Positions 1-4,999 are shown, numbered from the stretch's first letter. The stretch: DNA of 5,449 bases from an uncultured Coriobacteriaceae bacterium (GCA_902772085.1 CACXZL010000158.1:1-5449), one strand, 5' to 3'. Notes: generated by a model not told the origin, from the sequence alone. Made by a program: numbers and translations.

Positions 1-4
1 AAGT

Positions 5-26
5 CCATCACCCCGTTAGGTGATGG
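5..26 (+). promoter_or_regulatory. Perfect hairpin upstream of rplR
   Basis: CCATCACC (5-12) and GGTGATGG (19-26) are exact reverse complements around a 6-nt loop CCGTTA. This gives an 8-bp G/C-rich stem that ends seven bases before the AAGGAG of rplR. No T-run follows (the next bases are CAAAAG), so it is not an intrinsic terminator. It probably lies in the rplF-rplR spacer. The first 19-23 bases could also hold the last codons of rplF, with possible stops TAG at 17-19 or TGA at 21-23, but neither short tail looks like the usual Gly/Lys-rich L6 end. Its role is unknown; mRNA processing, stability or local translation control are possible. Confidence 0.6.
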
Positions 27-32
27 CAAAAG

Positions 33-38
33 AAGGAG
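33..38 (+). promoter_or_regulatory. Ribosome binding site that fixes the rplR start
   Basis: AAGGAG ends five bases before ATG 44. A second ATG at 40-42 is out of frame and too close to the site. This placement argues against the longer in-frame starts at 20 (GTG) and 23 (ATG). Confidence 0.8.
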
Positions 39-43
39 TATGT

Positions 44-412
44 ATGAACAAACAGCAGAAAAAGAGGGCCGCGCTGCATCGTCGTGCACGCAGTGTCCGT
101 CCTAAGGTGTACGGCACCGCCGATCGTCCGCGTCTCACCGTGCATCGCACCAATGCGCATATCTATGCGCAGATCATCGACGATGCTGACGCAAAGACGA
201 TTTGCTCGGCTTCTACGTTGAGCCCGGAGTTCCGTGCGACTGGCAAGATTGGCTCAAACAAAGAGGCAGCCGAGTTTGTAGGCAAGCTTGTGGGTGAGCG
301 TGCGCTCGAGAAGGGCGTCACCGCCGTGCGTTTTGACCGCAGCGGCTTCTTGTACCATGGCCGCATCAAGGCCCTTGCGGACGGTGCCCGTGCAGCGGGC
401 CTGAAGTTCTAG
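44..412 (+). CDS. rplR: 50S ribosomal protein L18
   Basis: This is L18 of the large subunit, which binds 5S rRNA together with L5 and joins it to 23S rRNA at the central protuberance. The product is 122 residues, the normal family size. The basic N-terminal tail (residues 1-21, many Lys/Arg) is followed by the conserved stretch RPRLTVHRTNAHIYAQ at 28-43 and the typical C-terminal block FDRSGFLYHGRIKALADGAR at 97-116, ending GLKF. The ATG at 44 was chosen because AAGGAG at 33-38 sits five bases before it and the protein then starts MNKQQKKR as expected. In-frame starts at 20 and 23 would add residues not typical of L18 and would place the Shine-Dalgarno inside the gene. The TAG stop (410-412) runs into the AGGAGG of rpsE, which suggests translational coupling. 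Identification is firm. Confidence 0.97.
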   Translation: MNKQQKKRAALHRRARSVRPKVYGTADRPRLTVHRTNAHIYAQIIDDADAKTICSASTLSPEFRATGKIGSNKEAAEFVGKLVGERALEKGVTAVRFDRSGFLYHGRIKALADGARAAGLKF

Positions 413-423
413 GAGGATTCGAT

Positions 424-960
424 ATGCCACGTGAACAGCGTAACAACAACAGGCGCCAGCAGCAGGAATCCGAATTTCAGGAGCGCGTCGTATATATCCA
501 TCGTGTGTCTAAGGTCGTCAAGGGTGGCCGTCGCATGTCACTCGTTGCTCTCGTAGTCGTGGGCAACGGCAAGGGTACCGTGGGCATTGGTATGGGTAAG
601 TCCACTGAAGTGCCTCTGGCAATCCAAAAGGGTGTTGATGACGCAAAGAAGAACCTCTTTACGGTGCCCGTTACCGAGAGCGGCACCGTGCCGCATGAGG
701 TCGAAGGCCACTTTGGCGCGGGCCGCGTACTCATCAAGCCCGCTATCGAGGGTACCGGCGTCATCGCCGGCGGTCCCGTGCGTCCGCTCTTCGAGCTCGC
801 AGGCATCACCAACGTGCTTTCCAAGTCCCTCGGGACCAACAACGCCCTCAACATCATCAAGGCTGCCGCCGAGGGCCTCAAAGAGCTCTCCAGCCCCGAA
901 GAGGCGGCTGAGCGTCGCGGCATGACCGTGAGCGAGATGTTCGTCGGGAAGGAGAACTAA
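424..960 (+). CDS. rpsE: 30S ribosomal protein S5
   Basis: This is S5 of the small subunit, placed near the decoding region and mRNA entry site and important for translational accuracy. The product is 178 residues; bacterial S5 is usually about 165-215. Residues 1-19 are a polar basic tail rich in Asn, Gln and Arg. The N-terminal double-stranded-RNA-binding fold follows: FQERVVYIHRVSKVVKGGRR at 18-37, then GNGKGTVGIGMGKSTEVPLA at 47-66. The C-terminal domain contains GAGRVLIKPAIEGTGVIAGG (98-117) and the helical region around 129-160. The loop VSKVVKGG (28-35), where spectinomycin-resistance changes map in other bacteria, looks intact. AGGAGGA at 411-417 lies six bases before ATG 424 and overlaps the rplR stop. 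The end of the gene carries the rpmD binding site. Identification is firm. Confidence 0.98.
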   Translation: MPREQRNNNRRQQQESEFQERVVYIHRVSKVVKGGRRMSLVALVVVGNGKGTVGIGMGKSTEVPLAIQKGVDDAKKNLFTVPVTESGTVPHEVEGHFGAGRVLIKPAIEGTGVIAGGPVRPLFELAGITNVLSKSLGTNNALNIIKAAAEGLKELSSPEEAAERRGMTVSEMFVGKEN

Positions 961-962
961 CG

Positions 963-1148
963 ATGGCAGACAAGCTCAGGATCAAGCTCGTACGTAGCTG
1001 CGGCCCTGCTGTAAAGAAGGACCAAACGGCGACCTGCCGCGCACTAGGTCTTCGCAAGATCAACAGCGTGGTGGAGCAGCCGGACAACCCGAGCATTCGA
1101 GGAATGATCTTCAAGGTCAAGCACCTTGTAGAAGTGGAAGAGATATAG
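963..1148 (+). CDS. rpmD: 50S ribosomal protein L30
   Basis: This is L30, a small protein of the large subunit that packs against 23S rRNA. The product is 61 residues, matching the short bacterial form. Family features are visible: the start LRIKLVRSCGPAVKKDQTAT (5-24), the L30 core CRALGLRKINSVVEQPDNPS (25-44) and the end GMIFKVKHLVEVEE. The gene starts two bases after the rpsE stop. AAGGAG (949-954) inside the end of rpsE lies eight bases before ATG 963. Its own TAG stop (1146-1148) overlaps the AGGAG of rplO. Identification is firm from both sequence and position between S5 and L15. Confidence 0.97.
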   Translation: MADKLRIKLVRSCGPAVKKDQTATCRALGLRKINSVVEQPDNPSIRGMIFKVKHLVEVEEI

Positions 1149-1160
1149 GAGTCATCATCT

Positions 1161-1607
1161 ATGCAGCTTAATGATCTTCGCCCCGCGGAGGGCTCCACAA
1201 AAGCGCGCAAGCGCATTGGCCGCGGTAACGCTTCTGGTCATGGCACCACTGCTGGTCGCGGTACCAAGGGTCAGCTTTCTCGTTCCGGTGGCGGCAAGGG
1301 TGCCGGCTTCGAGGGTGGTCAGCAACCGCTCGCGATGCGTTTGCCCAAGCTTCCCGGTTTCATTAATCATGGTCGTATTGAGTACACGCCCGTGAACGTT
1401 TCCCTGCTCAACAACCTCTATGAGGATGGGGAAGTGGTGGATGCCGAGAGCCTCATGGCCAAGGGTGTAATCAAGCATGATTACATTCCCGTGAAGGTTC
1501 TCGGCGACGGTGAGCTTGCAAAGAAGCTCACGGTGCGCGTCGACAAAGTATCCGCATCTGCACTTGCAAAGATTGAACAGGCCGGTGGAAAGGTCGAGGC
1601 GTGCTAA
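1161..1607 (+). CDS. rplO: 50S ribosomal protein L15
   Basis: This is L15, an assembly protein of the large subunit whose long N-terminal arm threads through 23S rRNA. The product is 148 residues, the usual size. The extended Gly/Arg/Lys-rich arm is at residues 13-57 (RKRIGRGNASGHGTTAGRG at 17-35, then GGGKGAGFEGGQQPL). LPKLPGF at 61-67 follows. The globular C-terminal part holds the L15 signature: VKVLGDGELAKKLTV at 111-125 and SALAKIEQAGGKVE at 133-146. AGGAG at 1147-1151 is nine bases before ATG 1161. The last seven bases overlap the secY start (1601-1607), so translation of the two is likely coupled. The protein ends in Cys, with nothing else odd. Identification is firm. Confidence 0.98.
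   Translation: MQLNDLRPAEGSTKARKRIGRGNASGHGTTAGRGTKGQLSRSGGGKGAGFEGGQQPLAMRLPKLPGFINHGRIEYTPVNVSLLNNLYEDGEVVDAESLMAKGVIKHDYIPVKVLGDGELAKKLTVRVDKVSASALAKIEQAGGKVEAC
1587..1593 (+). promoter_or_regulatory. secY ribosome binding site inside rplO
   Basis: GGAAAGG lies seven bases before the GTG at 1601 and within the rplO reading frame. It supports the GTG as the secY start. The same GGAAAGG string precedes infA (4650-4656) and rpmJ (4986-4992). Confidence 0.75.
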
Positions 1608-2887
1608 AGGGAATCGCCAATGCCTTCCGAGTTAAGGAGCTCCGCAACAAGATTTTGATTACCATCGGAATCTTGGCCATTTACCGTTTCGGTGCGTACC
1701 TTCCCGTACCGGGCATACCTTTCCGTGGCATGCTCAATGCGTACGAGTCGGCTGCCGCTGGAAGCGGTGCATTGGCAGTGCTGAACCTCTTCTCGGGAGG
1801 TGCCCTCTCTCGCGTCTCGGTGTTTGCGTTGGGCATCATGCCCTACATCACAGCCCAGATCATCTTCCAGATGATGCAGGCTGTGATACCAAGCCTGCAG
1901 GCGCTTGCACAGGAAGGTGAATCAGGCCAGCGTAAGATCACGCAGTACACGCGTTATCTCACGATTGCCCTCGCGCTTATCAATGCCATTGGTTACCTGT
2001 TCTTGTTTAAGAGCAGCGCCTACGGCTTGGACTTCTCTGGCCTGCCGTTCCCTTCATGGATTGAGGACATCATCATAGTGGGTACGCTTCTCACCGGTGC
2101 CATCATCATCATGTGGCTCGGCGAGGTCATGACACAGCGAGGTATCGGCAACGGCATGTCGCTGATCATCTTTGCAAACATCATGAGCGGTCTTCCCATG
2201 GCCCTCATCCAGTCCGTTACCAGCGCGGACAACGGAGTGATTATCACCATAATTACGGTGTTGGTTATTCTCGTAATCATTCCGATTATTGTCTTTATCG
2301 AGCGTGGCCAGCGTCGTATCCCCATTCAGTACGCAAAGCGTGTGGTGGGTCGTCGTATCATGGGTGCGCAAGCTACGTACCTGCCAGTCAAAGTAAACAC
2401 CGCAGGCGTAGTCCCCATCATCTTCGCCAGTGCGATTCTGTACTTCCCTGCTCAGATTGCTGTTTTCTTCCCCAATGTGGAATGGATGCAGAACTTTGCA
2501 AACGCCATTGCGAGCGGCTGGTTGAACTGGCTTCTGTCCGTGATTCTCATCGTGTTCTTTGCGTACTTCTATACATCGATGGTGTTTAATCCCGATGAGA
2601 CGGCAGACCAGCTCCGCAAGTCCGGTGGTTTCATCCCCGGCGTGCGTCCAGGTACTGCGACGGCAAACTACATCAAGAACGTCCTGAATCACATTACGTT
2701 GCCTGGCGCACTCTTTATGGCCATCATCGCCGTTGTGCCTTCCATCGTATTTGCCTTCACAAACAACAGCCTCATACAGTCTTTTGGCGGTACGTCGATC
2801 TTGATCATGGTGGGCGTTGCCATGGACACCCTTTCTTCGCTGGAATCCCAGCTGAAGATGCATAACTACGAGGGCTTCTTCAAGTAA
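1601..2887 (+). CDS. secY: Protein translocase channel subunit SecY
   Basis: SecY is the pore of the Sec translocon in the cytoplasmic membrane; with SecE and SecG it exports unfolded proteins driven by SecA and inserts membrane proteins. The product is 428 residues, normal for Gram-positive-type SecY. Ten hydrophobic segments are visible at roughly 17-37, 73-94, 115-137, 154-174, 183-203, 213-233, 268-290, 305-327, 366-387 and 394-412. The plug region (GGALSR, 66-71) follows TM1. The signature WLGEVMTQRGIGNGMSLIIF is at 172-191. The cytosolic loop ERGQRRIPIQYAKR is at 234-247. The loop SGGFIPGVRPG (341-351) includes the conserved Arg349 needed for SecA and ribosome contact in homologues. The GTG start at 1601 overlaps rplO by seven bases and gives the expected N-terminus MLKGIANAFRVKELRNK. 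A strong terminator follows, so secY appears to end the spc transcript. Identification is firm. Confidence 0.98.
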   Translation: MLKGIANAFRVKELRNKILITIGILAIYRFGAYLPVPGIPFRGMLNAYESAAAGSGALAVLNLFSGGALSRVSVFALGIMPYITAQIIFQMMQAVIPSLQALAQEGESGQRKITQYTRYLTIALALINAIGYLFLFKSSAYGLDFSGLPFPSWIEDIIIVGTLLTGAIIIMWLGEVMTQRGIGNGMSLIIFANIMSGLPMALIQSVTSADNGVIITIITVLVILVIIPIIVFIERGQRRIPIQYAKRVVGRRIMGAQATYLPVKVNTAGVVPIIFASAILYFPAQIAVFFPNVEWMQNFANAIASGWLNWLLSVILIVFFAYFYTSMVFNPDETADQLRKSGGFIPGVRPGTATANYIKNVLNHITLPGALFMAIIAVVPSIVFAFTNNSLIQSFGGTSILIMVGVAMDTLSSLESQLKMHNYEGFFK

Positions 2888-2913
2888 GAGCTTGAGTAGG
2901 CAAGAGACTGCGC

Positions 2914-2942
2914 AAACGGGGATCTTCGGGTCCCCGTTTTTT
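2914..2942 (+). terminator. Rho-independent terminator after secY
   Basis: The stem AAACGGGGATC (2914-2924) pairs with GGTCCCCGTTT (2929-2939) over 11 pairs with one T-G wobble. It is closed by a C(TTCG)G tetraloop at 2925-2928, the very stable UUCG type. A run of six T (2937-2942) follows. It begins 26 bases after the secY stop and is the strongest terminator signal in the window. It should end the spc operon transcript, at least in part, before adk. Confidence 0.94.
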
Positions 2943-2951
2943 CATAAGAAC

Positions 2952-2963
2952 CCCTCGAGGGAA
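2952..2963 (+). repeat. Palindromic 12-mer CCCTCGAGGGAA, copy 1
   Basis: The perfect 10-bp palindrome CCCTCGAGGG followed by AA lies nine bases after the secY terminator T-run. The identical 12-mer occurs at 4508-4519 in the map-infA gap and I see it nowhere else in the window. The function is unknown; a protein-binding palindrome is one possibility. Confidence 0.6.
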
Positions 2964-2968
2964 GTCTT

Positions 2969-2977
2969 TGTATACAC
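2969..2977 (+). repeat. Palindromic repeat TGTATACAC, copy 1
   Basis: TGTATACA (2969-2976) is a perfect 8-bp palindrome, here followed by C. The same nine bases recur at 3058-3066, 89 bases downstream. The two copies flank the proposed adk promoter. This is a candidate operator pair, not a recognised regulator site. Confidence 0.5.
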
Positions 2978-3026
2978 GAATTCCTTTTGCCGTGAATTCG
3001 TAGCAAAAGGGGTTTGGTCCCTTTTG
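2976..3026 (+). promoter_or_regulatory. Three overlapping, mutually exclusive inverted repeats upstream of adk
   Basis: The first pair is ACGAATTC (2976-2983) with GAATTCGT (2994-3001). The second is CCTTTTGC (2983-2990) with GCAAAAGG (3003-3010). The third is CAAAAGGG (3004-3011) with CCCTTTTG (3019-3026). Each is an exact 8-bp match, and each shares bases with the next, so only alternate ones can form together. The last arm overlaps the proposed -35 box at 3024-3029. No T-run follows the third hairpin. It could be a switchable RNA leader if transcription starts or reads through upstream, or a set of DNA operator palindromes if it starts at about 3060. Confidence 0.5.
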
Positions 3027-3053
3027 ACGGCCAGTTTAGTTGTAGACTATACC
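3024..3053 (+). promoter_or_regulatory. Probable sigma70-type promoter of adk-map
   Basis: TTGACG (3024-3029, five of six to the -35 consensus) is separated by 18 bases from TATACC (3048-3053, four of six to the -10 consensus). The expected start would be near 3060, giving a leader of about 27 bases before the adk ATG. The location directly after a strong terminator and before a new gene pair makes a promoter necessary. The -10 match is only moderate. Confidence 0.6.
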
Positions 3054-3057
3054 CATA

Positions 3058-3066
3058 TGTATACAC
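3058..3066 (+). repeat. Palindromic repeat TGTATACAC, copy 2
   Basis: This is the second copy of the nine-base element, with the 8-bp palindrome TGTATACA at 3058-3065. It lies just after the proposed -10 box and straddles the predicted transcription start of adk, a typical place for a repressor site. It is also six bases before the GAAAGG of the adk ribosome binding site. Confidence 0.5.
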
Positions 3067-3086
3067 CGTAAGAAAGGCGGTACACC

Positions 3087-3713
3087 ATGAACATAGTACT
3101 CTTGGGAGCTCCGGGCGCAGGCAAGGGAACGCAGGGTCAGAAGCTTGTAGAGGAGTATGGCATCGCCCACATTTCCACGGGCGACCTGCTTCGTGCAGCC
3201 GTGCAGGCTCAGAGTGAGCTTGGCAAGCAGGCAAAGGCTTACATGGACGCTGGCCAGCTCGTACCTGATCAGTTGGTCATCGATTTGGTGAAAGAGCGTC
3301 TTGCGCAGCCTGATGCACAAAAGGGCTTCATGCTTGACGGATTCCCGCGCAACATCGCCCAGGCCGAGACGCTTGATGGAGAGCTTGCGGAGATGGGCGT
3401 CGAGCTTGACGCTGCCCTTCTTGTCGACGTGCCGTTTGACGTTATCGTAGAGCGTCTCAGCTCCCGCCGTACTTGTCGAAGCTGCGGCTATACCGCTCCT
3501 GCAGGCGTCGATACCTGCCCTCGTTGTGGAGGCGAGATGTATCAGCGTGACGACGACAAGCCCGAGACCATTCAGAAGCGTTTGGATACCTATCAGAATC
3601 AGACGCAGCCGCTCATCGACTACTATAAGGGTCACGGCATCCTTAAGGCGGTAGACGGCAATCGTGCCGTGGACGAGGTCTATGTAGACGTAAAGAAGGT
3701 CCTTGGCGCATGA
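3087..3713 (+). CDS. adk: Adenylate kinase with short zinc-type LID
   Basis: Adenylate kinase is a cytosolic enzyme that converts ATP + AMP to 2 ADP and balances the adenine nucleotide pool. The product is 208 residues. The P-loop GAPGAGKGT is at 7-15 with Lys13. AMP-site residues include STGDLLR (30-36) with Arg36, and DGFPRN (84-89) with Arg88. Arg123 and Arg127 lead into the LID. The LID carries four cysteines, Cys130-X2-Cys133-X10-Cys144-X2-Cys147, a probable structural zinc site. QRDDDKPETIQKR (153-165) supplies Arg154, Asp156-157 and Arg165. In Bacillus-type zinc LIDs the central spacing is 16, so this loop is about six residues shorter. The ATG at 3087 is preceded by GAAAGG at 3072-3077. 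The TGA stop overlaps the map ATG (ATGA, 3710-3713), so the two are coupled. Identification is firm. Confidence 0.98.
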   Translation: MNIVLLGAPGAGKGTQGQKLVEEYGIAHISTGDLLRAAVQAQSELGKQAKAYMDAGQLVPDQLVIDLVKERLAQPDAQKGFMLDGFPRNIAQAETLDGELAEMGVELDAALLVDVPFDVIVERLSSRRTCRSCGYTAPAGVDTCPRCGGEMYQRDDDKPETIQKRLDTYQNQTQPLIDYYKGHGILKAVDGNRAVDEVYVDVKKVLGA

Positions 3714-4492
3714 TTCATATAAAGACACCTCAAGAGATTGAGGAGTTCAAGGTTGCAGGATCGCTCTCAAAGGCGGTCCTGCGCCGCGCTGGACGTATGG
3801 TAAGGCCAGGCGTAACGACGCGTGAGATAGACCAGGTAGTAGAGAGTTTCATACGACTGCACGGGGCGGTTCCCGGTTTCAAAGGTTTATACGGCTTTCC
3901 AGCAAGTATCTGTGCTTCGATAAACGAAGAGATCGTGCACGGTATTCCGTCAAATCGCGTACTGGAAGATGGAGACATCCTCTCCATCGATACCGGCGCC
4001 ACGGCTGGTGGCTGGGTGGGGGATAATGCCTGGACCTTCTTTGTGGGCACGCCATCGCAGGAAGTAAAGGCGCTCTGCGAGGTAACGCTCGATTGCCTCA
4101 AGGCGGGCATAGCGCAAGCAGTGCCAGGCAATCATATTGGCGACATTGGCTTTGCGGTGCAGTCGCTTGCTGAGCGTCATGGCTATGGCGTTATACGCGA
4201 ATACGTCGGCCACGGCGTGGGTCACGTGATGCACGAAGACCCCAACGTTCCCAACTTCGGAAAGAAGGGACGTGGCGTCAAGCTGCAAGTAGGTATGGTG
4301 ATTGCCATCGAGCCCATGATTGCGATGGGAACGTACAAGAATCATACGCTTGCAAATGGTTGGACGGTCGTCACAAACGATCGAAAGCCCGCGGCACACT
4401 ATGAAAACACGGTTGCCATCACCAAAGACGGACCGGTTATTTTGACCGAAGATGCTGAGGGTGCATGGTGCTCCTTCCAAGGTGGCGAATAG
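3710..4492 (+). CDS. map: Type I methionine aminopeptidase
   Basis: This enzyme removes the initiator methionine from nascent proteins in the cytosol, using two metal ions. The product is 260 residues, close to the E. coli enzyme (264). It has the compact type Ia form, beginning at the catalytic domain (MIHIKTPQEIEEFKVAG) without a zinc-finger extension. All expected active-site residues align by spacing: His77 in EEIVHGIP, metal ligands Asp94 (SIDTG), Asp105 (GDNAWTF), His168 (GHGVGH), Glu201 (IEPM) and Glu232 (HYENT), plus the catalytic-site His175 (MHEDP). The C-terminal tail (SFQGGE) is slightly long and polar. The start overlaps the adk stop as ATGA, with AAGAAGG (3693-3699) ten bases upstream in adk. 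Placement between adk and infA is common. Identification is firm. Confidence 0.98.
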   Translation: MIHIKTPQEIEEFKVAGSLSKAVLRRAGRMVRPGVTTREIDQVVESFIRLHGAVPGFKGLYGFPASICASINEEIVHGIPSNRVLEDGDILSIDTGATAGGWVGDNAWTFFVGTPSQEVKALCEVTLDCLKAGIAQAVPGNHIGDIGFAVQSLAERHGYGVIREYVGHGVGHVMHEDPNVPNFGKKGRGVKLQVGMVIAIEPMIAMGTYKNHTLANGWTVVTNDRKPAAHYENTVAITKDGPVILTEDAEGAWCSFQGGE

Positions 4493-4507
4493 ACTAATTT
4501 CCTTAAG

Positions 4508-4519
4508 CCCTCGAGGGAA
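4508..4519 (+). repeat. Palindromic 12-mer CCCTCGAGGGAA, copy 2
   Basis: This 12-mer is identical to the element at 2952-2963. It starts 15 bases after the map stop and directly abuts the long hairpin at 4520-4551. Both copies therefore lie in gaps where one transcription unit ends and the next begins. Confidence 0.6.
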
Positions 4520-4551
4520 ACGTGACAGGGGGACGAATCTCCCTGTCATGT
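4520..4551 (+). terminator. Long hairpin after map, possible terminator without U-tract
   Basis: ACGTGACAGGGGGA (4520-4533) pairs with TCTCCCTGTCATGT (4538-4551) over 14 positions, two of them G-T wobbles, closed by the loop CGAA (4534-4537). The stem is strong, but the bases after it (CCTTATTCGC) do not form a T-run, so termination efficiency is uncertain. It may instead protect the 3' end of the adk-map message or mark a processing site. Confidence 0.55.
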
Positions 4552-4626
4552 CCTTATTCGCAGATTTTGTTTACCTTGTGGCTATTTCATGCACTCTAGA
4601 CAACGAGTTGGTTCTTTAGTAAAGTG

Positions 4627-4632
4627 TACAAT
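4627..4632 (+). promoter_or_regulatory. Candidate -10 box for infA
   Basis: TACAAT matches five of six -10 positions and would start transcription near 4639, about 27 bases before the infA GTG. The nearest -35-like string, TTGGTT (4608-4613), is only 13 bases upstream, and TAGACA (4597-4602) is 24 upstream. The -35 is therefore not convincing at the standard spacing. Confidence 0.35.
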
Positions 4633-4649
4633 TGCTCTGTCAACTGTAA

Positions 4650-4656
4650 GGAAAGG
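4650..4656 (+). promoter_or_regulatory. Ribosome binding site that fixes the infA start
   Basis: GGAAAGG lies nine bases before the GTG at 4666. It supports this start over the upstream in-frame GTG at 4624, which has no such site and would overlap the proposed -10 box. Confidence 0.75.
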
Positions 4657-4665
4657 TACAAAAGG

Positions 4666-4884
4666 GTGAGCAAACAAGACGCAATAGAGCTTGAAGGCAC
4701 CGTAGTCGAGCCGCTGCCCAACGCTATGTTCAACGTTGAGTTGGAAAACGGCAAGACCATCCTCTGCACCATATCGGGCAAGATTCGCATGAACTACATC
4801 CGCATCCTTCCGGGTGATAGAGTAGTCGTGGAGATATCTCCCTATGATCTTACAAGAGGACGCATCACTTACCGTTACAAGTAA
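4666..4884 (+). CDS. infA: Translation initiation factor IF-1
   Basis: IF-1 binds the A site of the 30S subunit during initiation and helps IF-2 and IF-3 select the initiator tRNA. From the GTG at 4666 the product is exactly 72 residues, the standard size. It is a single S1-like OB-fold: MSKQDAIELEGTVVEPLPNA at 1-20, FNVELENGKTILCTISGKIR at 22-41, then MNYIRILPGDRVVVEISPYD at 42-61 and the ending LTRGRITYRYK. A longer in-frame start at 4624 would add 14 residues foreign to the family, so it was rejected. The gene stands 173 bases after map and 115 bases before rpmJ, with a hairpin before it and a possible promoter, so it may be transcribed separately from adk-map. Identification is firm. Confidence 0.98.
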   Translation: MSKQDAIELEGTVVEPLPNAMFNVELENGKTILCTISGKIRMNYIRILPGDRVVVEISPYDLTRGRITYRYK

Positions 4885-4908
4885 GTTTTGCGACCATACA
4901 GCCGGTTA

Positions 4909-4936
4909 TTCACGCCAGCGGCTGGGCGAGTATATA
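4909..4936 (+). promoter_or_regulatory. Weak promoter-like pair in the infA-rpmJ gap
   Basis: TTCACG (4909-4914) and TATATA (4931-4936) are 16 bases apart, each with about four of six consensus matches. A 115-base gap between infA and rpmJ makes an internal promoter plausible, but the match is weak. A 6-bp inverted repeat CAGCCG/CGGCTG (4899-4904, 4919-4924) overlaps it. There is no terminator between the genes, so readthrough from infA is equally possible. Confidence 0.25.
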
Positions 4937-4999
4937 GATGCGAGTCAGCACCACCTGTCTCGCACACTGCACTGTAGGTTTTATTGGAAAGGACAGACG

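Noticed and set aside
20..43. Longer rplR start at GTG 20 or ATG 23
   Set aside because: The added residues (MAKEGVC) are not typical of L18, the AAGGAG would then be inside the gene, and the ATG at 44 has correct spacing and a normal N-terminus.
2054..2863. Long minus-strand open frame (269 codons) opposite secY
   Set aside because: It lies wholly within secY, reads as a His/Asp-rich low-quality protein with no family resemblance, and has no visible ribosome binding site. It is a shadow of the codon bias of secY.
3036..3728. Minus-strand open frame (230 codons) opposite adk
   Set aside because: It covers adk and its promoter region, resembles nothing recognised, and is explained by the adk reading frame on the other strand.
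3950..4549. Minus-strand open frame opposite map
   Set aside because: It is a shadow of the well-supported map gene and has no protein family features.
4615..4643. Antisense promoter facing map, with a perfect minus-strand TTGACA at 4638-4643
   Set aside because: The -35 is exact, but the best -10 at allowed spacing (TACTAA) matches poorly, and nothing else suggests an antisense transcript.
4624..4665. Longer infA start at GTG 4624
   Set aside because: It would add 14 Cys/Arg-rich residues, whereas the GTG at 4666 gives the exact 72-residue IF-1 with a well-placed binding site.
4844..4999. Upstream extension of the rpmJ frame
   Set aside because: It overlaps the infA end out of frame and then runs through non-coding spacer; L36 starts cleanly at the ATG at 5000.
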